Shown one piece after another: positions 6,243 to 11,677 of a stretch of DNA of 11,677 nt (positions are counted from its first letter, which is position 1; each line of letters begins with the position of its first letter). Made by a program: the position numbers and the translations under genes. The notes below the pieces were generated by a model, which was not told where the DNA came from, made no database searches, and saw nothing but the letters and a program-made list of their open reading frames with translations. This DNA comes from Peptococcaceae bacterium UBA7185 (GTDB lineage Bacteria > Bacillota > Peptococcia > Peptococcales > Peptococcaceae), in assembly GCA_002491065.1 (NCBI GenBank), contig DKVF01000082.1:6281-17957 (forward strand), written 5' to 3'.

Positions 6243-6321
6243 TCCTCTGTAAATACTGAAATTTCCCCACTTTGCTTGTGGATAATATTGTGGATAATGT
6301 GGATAACTCTGTGGAAAATCT

Positions 6322-7698
6322 TCAGTGCATCAAAGTGCGCACCCATTTCAGTTTTTTCTTATAAGGCGCATAACGTAATGGCAGCTCAATCTCATTAGAC
6401 TGTTTCAGAACTACTTTCTGATGAGAGAATGTATCAAATCCTGCTTTTCCATGGTATGCACCACCCATACCGCTTTGGCCTACACCGCGGAAAGGGATTT
6501 CCGCACCAGCAGCATGTATCACCGTATCATTGATACAACCGCCCCCAAAGGAAACCTGACTCATCACTGTCTGTTCCACCACCGGATCACGGGTAAACAG
6601 ATATAGTGCCAACGGTTTTGGTTTATTTTGTATATAACAAATGGCATTTTCCAGATAATCGTAAGGAATCACCGGTAAAATAGGGCCAAAAATTTCTTCA
6701 TTCATCACTGTGCTTTCCTCTGGATCCACCTGATCCAGAATGGTCGGCTCCAGCTTCAATTTTTCCCTGTCAAAACGTCCGCCATGCACAATATGTCCGT
6801 CATCCAAGAATTTCAACAGCCGGTCAAAGTGCTCTTCATTGACGATACGGGAATAATCAGCATTTTCAAAAATATCGCCAGGATAAAACTCTTGGATATA
6901 CTCCACCATATATTCCATCAATTCTTTCTTGCGCTTGCGGTCTACCAACACATAATCCGGCGCAATGCAAGTCTGCCCGCAGCTGACACACTTACCCCAG
7001 ATAATCCGTTTCGCCGCCACCTTCAAATCAGCGGTGTCCTCCACAATGCATGGGCTCTTGCCGCCCAGCTCCAAAGTCACGGAAGTCAAATGCTCTGCCG
7101 CTGCCCGCATCACATACTGCCCTACACGAGGACTGCCTACAAAGAAGATATGATCAAAATCCTCTTTTAACAAGGCCTGCCCCACTTCCGCACCGCCGGT
7201 AAACACACTGACATACGTAGAATCAAACGTTTCTTCAATGATTGTCTGCACCACCTGCTGTGTTTTCGGCGCCAACTCTGATGGTTTTACAGCAGCGCAG
7301 TTTCCCGCAGCAATGGCTGCAACCAGCGGAGAAAAAACCAATTGCACAGGATAATTCCACGATACAATAATCAGCACCAGCCCCAACGGCTCCGTATAAG
7401 ACAACAGCCGTCCCGGATACTGCGTCAATCCGCCACCATCAGCCTGACGGATTTCCGCCCATTTGGGCAAAGATTTCAGAGCAGTATTAATTTCATCATA
7501 CACCATGGCAATTTCTGTCGTATAGGCCTCAAATTCTGGTCTGCCCAAATCCTCTTCCAATGCCCACAACAAATTTTCTTCATACTTTTTGATAGTTTTG
7601 CGCAGCGCCCGCAACTGCTTTAAACGCCAATCGATATCCAGTGTGGTGCCACAGAAGAAAAATTCCCGTTGCCTTCTTAATGTTTCCTGCATCATCAT
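6322..7698 (-). CDS. Class 3-type NAD(P)-dependent aldehyde dehydrogenase
   Basis: Oxidises an aldehyde to the carboxylic acid with NAD(P). The 458 residues match the short class 3 (YwdH/AldX/ALDH3-like) family, which lacks the longer N-terminus of other ALDHs. Visible motifs are the oxyanion-hole asparagine N114 in SWNYP, the cofactor segment VKPSELAP (137-144), FFVGSPRVG (185-193), the general base E210 in LELGGKSP, and the nucleophile C244 in GQTCIAPDYV. NEEIFGPI (333-340) and the late PFRGVGQSGMGGAYHGKAGF (402-421) follow. The tail is basic and hydrophobic, and may be membrane-associated as in some class 3 enzymes. The first of three consecutive ATGs (7698) has AGGAGG six bases upstream. 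The start overlaps the DUF188 gene stop by four bases, so translation is coupled. The physiological aldehyde is not determinable; fatty or aromatic aldehydes are usual for the family. Confidence 0.9.
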   Translation of the reverse strand: MMMQETLRRQREFFFCGTTLDIDWRLKQLRALRKTIKKYEENLLWALEEDLGRPEFEAYTTEIAMVYDEINTALKSLPKWAEIRQADGGGLTQYPGRLLSYTEPLGLVLIIVSWNYPVQLVFSPLVAAIAAGNCAAVKPSELAPKTQQVVQTIIEETFDSTYVSVFTGGAEVGQALLKEDFDHIFFVGSPRVGQYVMRAAAEHLTSVTLELGGKSPCIVEDTADLKVAAKRIIWGKCVSCGQTCIAPDYVLVDRKRKKELMEYMVEYIQEFYPGDIFENADYSRIVNEEHFDRLLKFLDDGHIVHGGRFDREKLKLEPTILDQVDPEESTVMNEEIFGPILPVIPYDYLENAICYIQNKPKPLALYLFTRDPVVEQTVMSQVSFGGGCINDTVIHAAGAEIPFRGVGQSGMGGAYHGKAGFDTFSHQKVVLKQSNEIELPLRYAPYKKKLKWVRTLMH

Positions 7699-8177
7699 GT
7701 AAAGCCTCCTTTATTTCCTTGATTGCCTTTATCCTCATCCGTCAGTCCCGTTTCAATCAACTTTCGCAGCTGCCACATAAATGCCTCATCCTGCTCCTTG
7801 GTACGCTTAGACGGTCCCTTCGTTCTGCCTCCGCCTCTGCGCACTTTTTGCGCTGCGTGGCGGCTCGCCAACATACTGTCAATATTTCCGTCATGGTAAA
7901 TCAAACCATTCTGATTGATAGGCTTTCCCTTGCGTGCCAGACACATTGCCGCCAATCCATAATCCTGCGTCACCACAATATCACCGGCCTGCACCAAATT
8001 CACCAGTGCAAAATCCACACTGTCGGCACCCTGCGCCAACACCACCGTGCGCGCACCCTTTTTGTCAAAATAATGCGCTGTATCACACAGAATTATGCAC
8101 TCTAAACCAAATTCCCGTGTCGCCGCCACAGTAAGATCCACCACCGGACACCCATCGGCATCAATCAAAATCCGCAT
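7695..8177 (-). CDS. YaiI/YqxD family (DUF188, UPF0178) protein
   Basis: A 160-residue cytoplasmic protein of a widespread family with a PIN-like nuclease fold but no established role. Family motifs are complete: ILIDADGCPV at 3-12 (acidic pair D6, D8), GADSVDFALVNLVQAGDIVV at 50-69, TQDYGLAAMCLARK at 70-83 (D72), and the Gly/Arg-rich GGGRTKGPSKRTKEQDEAF at 115-133. The last 15 residues are a poorly conserved Gly/Asn/Lys tail. The ATG at 8177 has an AAGGGGA ribosome binding site seven bases upstream and matches the family's M-x-I-x-V/I-DAD beginning. It is the first gene of a two-gene unit, and its TGA overlaps the aldehyde dehydrogenase ATG (ATGA, 7695-7698). A -10-like TATAAT lies 51 bases upstream. 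Confidence 0.92.
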   Translation of the reverse strand: MRILIDADGCPVVDLTVAATREFGLECIILCDTAHYFDKKGARTVVLAQGADSVDFALVNLVQAGDIVVTQDYGLAAMCLARKGKPINQNGLIYHDGNIDSMLASRHAAQKVRRGGGRTKGPSKRTKEQDEAFMWQLRKLIETGLTDEDKGNQGNKGGFT

Positions 8178-8227
8178 GACATTCCCCTTTCCACCATACT
8201 TTTGCTCTATTATATTATTCTACTATG

Positions 8228-8233
8228 ATTATA
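8228..8233 (-). promoter_or_regulatory. -10 element of the DUF188-aldehyde dehydrogenase operon
   Basis: Exact TATAAT on the minus strand, 51 bases before the DUF188 start. The hexamer at a 17-base spacing is TTTATT, a poor -35, so the call rests on the -10 match and location. Upstream (8257-8313) is an interrupted inverted repeat, ACAGG...CCTGT with T- and A-tracts, which might modulate it. Confidence 0.4.
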
Positions 8234-8319
8234 GAAGATTTCTCTGCAATAATAAAGTCATTTTTACAGGTTTTTCAGTGCCACGACAGAAAAATTTTTC
8301 CTGTACAGTTGACTTATAC

Positions 8320-8361
8320 AAAAAAATAGGCAAAAACAAATTTTCTTGTTCCTGCCTATTT
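8320..8361 (-). terminator. Intrinsic terminator of the secreted CAO-N domain gene
   Basis: Perfect nine-base arms AAATAGGCA (8324-8332) and TGCCTATTT (8353-8361) enclose a second stem AACAA/TTGTT with a six-base loop. In the minus direction a run of seven Ts follows directly (8326-8320). It lies about 54 bases past the stop at 8415 and before the promoter of the next operon. Confidence 0.88.
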
Positions 8362-8414
8362 GCTCCTCTATTTTTTACCTAACTGCCTTATTTCTGTACA
8401 ATCATACTGCATTT

Positions 8415-9371
8415 TTATTGCATCTGCTGTTTTAGAGCCTCCAGCATACTCTTTGGCACATATGTGCGTCCATCGCGAAGTTCTGGCGCCTGTTCAGCCA
8501 GTGCATCAGCTATTATTTCGGTCTGTTTTCCGTCCTTTTCTACCAGTTTTGTATATCCATATTTGGCACTGCCAACGGAAATCGTCGCTTTATAACCTTC
8601 CTTACTCAAGGTCACTGTCTGCCCTTCATGATCCCAGGCAACATCCAGCCCCAATTCACTAGCAGCCTGTCGTATACCAACCATTTCTAGTCTCTCTTCT
8701 GCAACAGGTTCTTCTGCAATAGGCTCCTCAGCAGGCTTCAGTAGCACAACACGGTCTGTATAAGCCTGCCCTGGATAGCTCAGGGCAACAATATCATAAT
8801 ATAAAATCACTTGTGCGCCTGGTTTCAAATCCTCTAAGGTCACGATATTTTTTGTGGCCAAAGGCTTCATATCGGCTTTTTCTGCCACAGTTACCCACAT
8901 CCCGCCATTACTGGTGGTAAGGCGTACCGCGCCATCCTTTCCTGCTTCCACTGCTTCGATAATTGCATAATTAGGTGTTACTTCGCCCTTTGTCACCACT
9001 GCATAAGCATAGCTCTGCGGCGGCAAACTTCTGGTCATGGCCATACTGTGCGCCACTACCACTTCTTTTCCTTTCAAATCCGCCAAATCAATGGCAGTGC
9101 CCTTTTCTCCATCTATCAACCAGGTTTTCTCATCCAAATTGAACTGGATTTCCGTTTGTTCATTTTTTACCAAAATATTCTGCGCCTGTACATCTACTTC
9201 TTGCACCACACCTATTGTTCTTGTATATTCCACAGTAACTTCCTCCTGTTGCGAAATCAACGGTGTACTCAATATTGTTTCTGTATTGTTTACAGCCAAT
9301 GCCGGTGTAAACATTGCGGCAGTCAAAGCGCCTGCCAATGTCAGGGTGACGATTTTTTTGTGTTTCATCAT
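8415..9371 (-). CDS. Secreted protein with C-terminal copper amine oxidase N-like domain
   Basis: A 318-residue exported protein. Residues 1-26 form a Sec signal peptide (MMKHKKIVTLTLAGALTAAM, then FTPALA), with a likely signal peptidase I cut after TPALA. Residues about 45-210 are a beta-rich module of two similar-looking halves (EYTRTIGVVQEVDVQAQNIL..., TPNYAIIEAVEAGKDGAVRL...), each followed by a VTLEDLKPGA- or IDLADLKGK-type turn. These resemble small OB- or DUF-type folds, but I cannot name them. A Pro/Glu linker (EEPIAEEPVAEE, 215-226) leads to a copper-amine-oxidase-N domain at about 228-313 (VGIRQAASELGLDVAWDHEG ... DGRTYVPKSML). That domain occurs on many surface proteins of anaerobic Bacillota and does not imply oxidase activity. 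AAAGGAGC lies nine bases before the ATG at 9371. It is monocistronic, with its own terminator. The role is probably at the cell surface. Confidence 0.82.
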   Translation of the reverse strand: MMKHKKIVTLTLAGALTAAMFTPALAVNNTETILSTPLISQQEEVTVEYTRTIGVVQEVDVQAQNILVKNEQTEIQFNLDEKTWLIDGEKGTAIDLADLKGKEVVVAHSMAMTRSLPPQSYAYAVVTKGEVTPNYAIIEAVEAGKDGAVRLTTSNGGMWVTVAEKADMKPLATKNIVTLEDLKPGAQVILYYDIVALSYPGQAYTDRVVLLKPAEEPIAEEPVAEERLEMVGIRQAASELGLDVAWDHEGQTVTLSKEGYKATISVGSAKYGYTKLVEKDGKQTEIIADALAEQAPELRDGRTYVPKSMLEALKQQMQ

Positions 9372-9535
9372 AAATCATACGCTCCTTTATTTTATACGAA
9401 AAATATTTTACTTGCTCTTACATACCATTTAGACGCGCTACGATTAAAAAAGTTCCCATTTTTCCAAAAAACAATTTTTCTTACCCAACTTTCATATAAT
9501 TCTTTTTATATTGGCAAGTTTTTTGCACTGTCACC

Positions 9536-9565
9536 TTGTGTCTCTGCCATTCATAGTGCTATAAT
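9536..9565 (+). promoter_or_regulatory. Promoter of the threonine ammonia-lyase gene
   Basis: TTGTGT (9536-9541) and TATAAT (9560-9565) are separated by 18 bases, with a TG at the extended -10 position (TGCTATAAT). Transcription would start near 9572, leaving a leader of about 50 bases. That is too short for a T-box riboswitch or attenuator of the kind often found before branched-chain amino acid genes. Confidence 0.6.
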
Positions 9566-9621
9566 GAAAACCACGACGTTTTTGCCGCAACTACTACTAT
9601 TTGAGAAGGGAAGATTGTGAA

Positions 9622-10839
9622 ATGAACTTGGACACAACAAATCATCTGGAAAACATCCGCAAAGCTGCTGCCAATCTGGACGGCGTACTGCGGAAAACAG
9701 AATTGATTTACAGCGATTTTTTCAGTAAGGAGACTGGAAACCGAATTTTTATTAAACCGGAAAATTTACAGAGAACTGGTTCCTTCAAAATTCGCGGCGC
9801 TTATAACAGAATTGCCAACCTGACTGAAGAAGAGCGTGCCCGCGGCATTATCGCTTCTTCCGCAGGGAACCATGCCCAGGGCGTTGCTCTGGCCGCCTCC
9901 AAAATGGGCATCAAATCTACCATTGTCATGCCTCTGGTCACACCGCTGATTAAAGTGGATTCCACCAAATCCTACGGCGCCGATGTGGTGCTCCATGGCA
10001 ATATTTATGACGAAGCATACAGCAAAGCAGTGGAATTGTCCGAAGAATATGGCTATACCTTCGTCCATCCCTACAATGACTACGATGTCATTTGTGGACA
10101 AGGTACCATTGCTTTAGAAATATTAGAAGAAATGCACGACATCGACCAGATTTTGGTACCGGTGGGCGGCGGCGGTTTGCTCAGCGGCATCGCCCTGGCA
10201 GCCAAAGCCATCAATCCCAACGTACAGGTGATTGGCGTAGAACCAGTCGGCGCAGCCAGCATGACCGCAGCATTGGACGCTGGTCATGTTGTTACCCTGC
10301 CCCAGGTTCGCACCGCAGCTGAGGGCGTTGCCGTGAAAACAGTAGGTGAAAATTGTCTGAATATTTGTAGCAAATATGTTGACGGCATCATTCAGGTGAC
10401 AGAAGAAGAAATCATGGAAGCGTTGCTCATGCTGTTGGAACGGCATAAAATCATTGCTGAAGCAGCAGGCGCCCTGCCTTTAGCTGCAATCAAAAAACTG
10501 AACACTCGCAACAAAAACATCGCCTGCGTTGTCAGCGGAGGAAATATTGATATGGTAACTATTTCTTCCACCATCAACTCCGGTCTGGTTACCCGCGGCC
10601 GTGTATTGTGCTTCACCGTAGACCTGCCCGATACACCAGGTCAGCTCTTAAAAATCGCACAGATTTTAAGCGACCAACGGGCTAATGTCATCAAACTGGA
10701 GCATAACCAATTCAAAGCACTGGATCGAGTACAGCATGTACAACTGGAAGTGACCGCCGAAACCAATGGCCATGACCACATCAAAGCAGTCATCGAAGCG
10801 TTGGAGGCTCAAAACTTCAAGATAAACCGCATTTACTAA
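9622..10839 (+). CDS. ilvA: Threonine ammonia-lyase (threonine dehydratase) with C-terminal ACT domain
   Basis: Pyridoxal-phosphate enzyme that deaminates L-threonine to 2-oxobutyrate, for isoleucine synthesis or for threonine fermentation (TdcB role). The catalytic fold covers residues about 5-320. The Schiff-base lysine is K56 in GSFKIRGAYN, cofactor contacts are SSAGNHAQG (79-87) and the phosphate loop VGGGGLLSG (181-189), and SGGN lies at 305-308. One ACT regulatory domain spans about 327-405 (CFTVDLPDTPGQLLKIAQIL). At 405 residues it belongs to the medium form with a single ACT-like domain, between the catabolic and the two-domain biosynthetic enzymes. The ATG at 9622 follows GAAGGGAAG about 10 bases upstream; an in-frame TTG at 9601 has no such site. 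It is the only plus-strand gene here, divergent from the secreted protein gene and ending in a shared terminator. Biosynthetic and catabolic use cannot be told apart from sequence alone. Confidence 0.93.
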   Translation: MNLDTTNHLENIRKAAANLDGVLRKTELIYSDFFSKETGNRIFIKPENLQRTGSFKIRGAYNRIANLTEEERARGIIASSAGNHAQGVALAASKMGIKSTIVMPLVTPLIKVDSTKSYGADVVLHGNIYDEAYSKAVELSEEYGYTFVHPYNDYDVICGQGTIALEILEEMHDIDQILVPVGGGGLLSGIALAAKAINPNVQVIGVEPVGAASMTAALDAGHVVTLPQVRTAAEGVAVKTVGENCLNICSKYVDGIIQVTEEEIMEALLMLLERHKIIAEAAGALPLAAIKKLNTRNKNIACVVSGGNIDMVTISSTINSGLVTRGRVLCFTVDLPDTPGQLLKIAQILSDQRANVIKLEHNQFKALDRVQHVQLEVTAETNGHDHIKAVIEALEAQNFKINRIY

Positions 10840-10848
10840 ACCGCATAC

Positions 10849-10888
10849 AAAAGCTGCCCAAGAACATTTTCTCAGGCAGCTTTTCTCT
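10849..10888. terminator. Bidirectional terminator between convergent genes
   Basis: Perfect ten-base arms AAAAGCTGCC (10849-10858) and GGCAGCTTTT (10875-10884), extended inside by AGAA/TTCT around a CATT loop. T-rich sequence follows on the plus strand (TTTTCTCTTA) and TTTTGTATG on the minus strand. It can therefore end the plus-strand threonine ammonia-lyase and the converging minus-strand gene at 10966. Confidence 0.88.
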
Positions 10889-10965
10889 TATCCCACTCTT
10901 GCGCACGATACGGTATCACATTTGCGGAACGCTTAAAAATATGATGTCAATTCAGAATCATACAA

Positions 10966-11565
10966 TTATTTTCCCATTTTTTCTTCTACCAATGTCTTTA
11001 ACAGCGCAACGGTGCCGTCAATACCCAACAGACCACTGTTGATAAGGATATCCTGACCTTCCGTGCGTCCCCATTTCATTTCACTGTAGAATTGATAATA
11101 GCTGCGGCGCTGTTTATCCGTTTTTTTGATAAGCTTCACTGCCACATCACGGTCTACAATGCCATGGCGGCTCATGATACGGTTGATGCGTTTTTCAATG
11201 TCCGCATAGATGAAAACGCGAATTACATTATCACGGTCATCCAATACATAGTTGGCACAGCGACCTACAATTACACAGTTTTCCTTTTCAGCCTTCTCCT
11301 TGATCAAATCACTCTGCATTCTAAATACGCGGTCATTTAAGGAGCCGGGATCAATAGATGGCGGATAGTATGGTGCGAATAATGGATTGGAAGCAGTTTC
11401 ATCCGCTTTTTGCAGAACCTGTTCCTTAATGCCGCTTTTTTCAGCGACCATCGTCAATAATTCTTTATCATAGAACGTGAAGCCTAGGGCTTTTGCAAGC
11501 TTTTCACCAATTTCGTGCCCCCCGCTGCCATATTCCCGACCAATTGTAATAATCATGTTAGACAT
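10966..11565 (-). CDS. Cytidylate kinase-like family protein
   Basis: A 199-residue cytoplasmic P-loop protein of the cytidylate-kinase-like family common in anaerobic Bacillota. The N-terminal GREYGSGGHEIGEKLAKALG (9-28) is an atypical Walker A: a Gly/Ser-rich loop without the usual GKST lysine. VIVGRCANYVL (98-108), the basic patch RINRIMSRHG (126-135), KKTDKQRRSYYQFY (147-160) and DILINSGLLGIDG (172-184) are the family's other landmarks. These proteins are related to CMP kinase (Cmk), but their true substrate is not established, so the name should not be read as CMP kinase. AGGAGGGA lies five bases before the ATG at 11565. A second in-frame ATG at 11556 has poorer spacing. The gene appears monocistronic, with promoter-like sequence at 11636-11644 and the shared terminator downstream. 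Confidence 0.88.
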   Translation of the reverse strand: MSNMIITIGREYGSGGHEIGEKLAKALGFTFYDKELLTMVAEKSGIKEQVLQKADETASNPLFAPYYPPSIDPGSLNDRVFRMQSDLIKEKAEKENCVIVGRCANYVLDDRDNVIRVFIYADIEKRINRIMSRHGIVDRDVAVKLIKKTDKQRRSYYQFYSEMKWGRTEGQDILINSGLLGIDGTVALLKTLVEEKMGK

Positions 11566-11635
11566 AAAAATCCCTCCTGATGTTGTAAATCGACTGTTGA
11601 TAAAGAAAAATTAAAAAATTCTTTTCTTTATTATA

Positions 11636-11644
11636 AGTATAACA
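11636..11644 (-). promoter_or_regulatory. Extended -10 promoter of the cytidylate kinase-like gene
   Basis: The minus strand reads TGTTATACT, a TGn-extended -10, and is followed directly by TATAAT (11635-11630), an alternative -10. No good -35 is visible. The roughly 60-base leader contains an AT-rich inverted repeat with nine-base arms (TAAAGAAAA at 11601-11609 and TTTTCTTTA at 11622-11630). Confidence 0.45.
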
Positions 11645-11677
11645 TATGGGTGAAGAAAAAGAAAGAGTTATAAGAAA

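Larger units (their letters stand above)
6048..6318. other. DnaA-box cluster (possible origin or DnaA-binding locus)
   Basis: Three exact TGTGGATAA nonamers (reverse of TTATCCACA) sit at 6277-6285, 6289-6297 and 6298-6306. A one-mismatch copy TGTGGAAAA follows at 6310-6318. Further left, TTATGCACA (6231-6239) fits the TTATNCACA consensus fully, TGTGCATAT (6211-6219) fits at eight of nine, TGTGCATTC (6202-6210) at seven of nine, and TTATCCACT (6048-6056) at eight of nine. An AT-rich stretch lies at about 6175-6200. The boxes fill a gap of about 430 bases without a credible gene (5890-6321). Density and orientation resemble a bacterial oriC subregion or a DnaA-titration site, but dnaA and dnaN are not adjacent. 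Confidence 0.6.

Noticed and set aside
6147..6398. Plus-strand open frame of 83 codons reading through the DnaA boxes
   Set aside because: Its peptide (with repeated LWI/MWIT blocks) is just the translation of the TGTGGATAA repeats, it overlaps the end of the aldehyde dehydrogenase on the other strand, and it has no ribosome binding site.
9601..9621. Upstream TTG start for the threonine ammonia-lyase, adding seven residues
   Set aside because: The added stretch contains the GAAGGGAAG ribosome binding site for the ATG at 9622, so it is untranslated leader.
9566..9621. T-box riboswitch or leader attenuator before the threonine ammonia-lyase
   Set aside because: The leader is only about 50 bases, with no T-box motif and no terminator hairpin.
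1..11677. CRISPR array, transposase, phage, toxin-antitoxin or defence gene
   Set aside because: No regularly spaced repeats, no terminal inverted repeats with a transposase, and no small two-gene toxin-antitoxin pair were found. The overlapping pairs here are explained by GntR/ABC, sigma/anti-sigma and DUF188/ALDH.

Overview
The window looks like a chromosome segment from an anaerobic low-to-moderate-GC member of the Bacillota, probably a gut-type Clostridia or Negativicutes lineage. The reasons are strong AGGAGG-type ribosome binding sites, U-tract intrinsic terminators, a YtrA-type GntR regulator beside an ABC exporter, an ECF sigma/membrane anti-sigma pair, a copper-amine-oxidase-N-type secreted protein, and a cytidylate-kinase-like protein. 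I cannot name the genus. All genes lie on the minus strand except the threonine ammonia-lyase at 9622-10839.

Layout on the minus strand, read right to left. At 10966-11565 is a cytidylate-kinase-like protein. It converges on the plus-strand threonine ammonia-lyase, and a shared hairpin terminator sits between them. At 8415-9371 is a secreted copper-amine-oxidase-N domain protein with its own terminator. Next is a translationally coupled pair, a YaiI/YqxD (DUF188) protein and a class 3 aldehyde dehydrogenase. About 430 bases without a gene follow (5890-6321), holding a dense DnaA-box cluster, an 11-bp perfect inverted repeat and a terminator. Then come a lone type IV pilin/pseudopilin-like protein and a strongly folded element at 5358-5420. 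After these are an ECF sigma factor with an overlapping membrane protein that is probably its anti-sigma factor, and a long-hairpin terminator. A GntR-ABC ATPase-permease operon follows, behind a near-consensus promoter wrapped in a perfect palindrome. Last are a Dabb-domain protein with its own promoter and terminator, and the 5' part of a pyridoxal/pyridoxamine kinase that runs off the left edge.

Two regulatory modules stand out. The GntR-ABC operon is almost certainly autoregulated through the palindrome at 3345-3373, and the ECF/anti-sigma pair is a typical envelope-signal unit whose sensor domain I do not recognise. Two stretches are not explained by the genes. One is the DnaA-box cluster ending at the aldehyde dehydrogenase stop codon, with no dnaA, dnaN or rpmH nearby. 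The other is the folded element between the pilin and sigma genes, which could be a dispersed palindromic repeat or a structured leader/trailer RNA. I found no CRISPR array, tRNA, rRNA, transposase or phage gene, and no clear new defence system.
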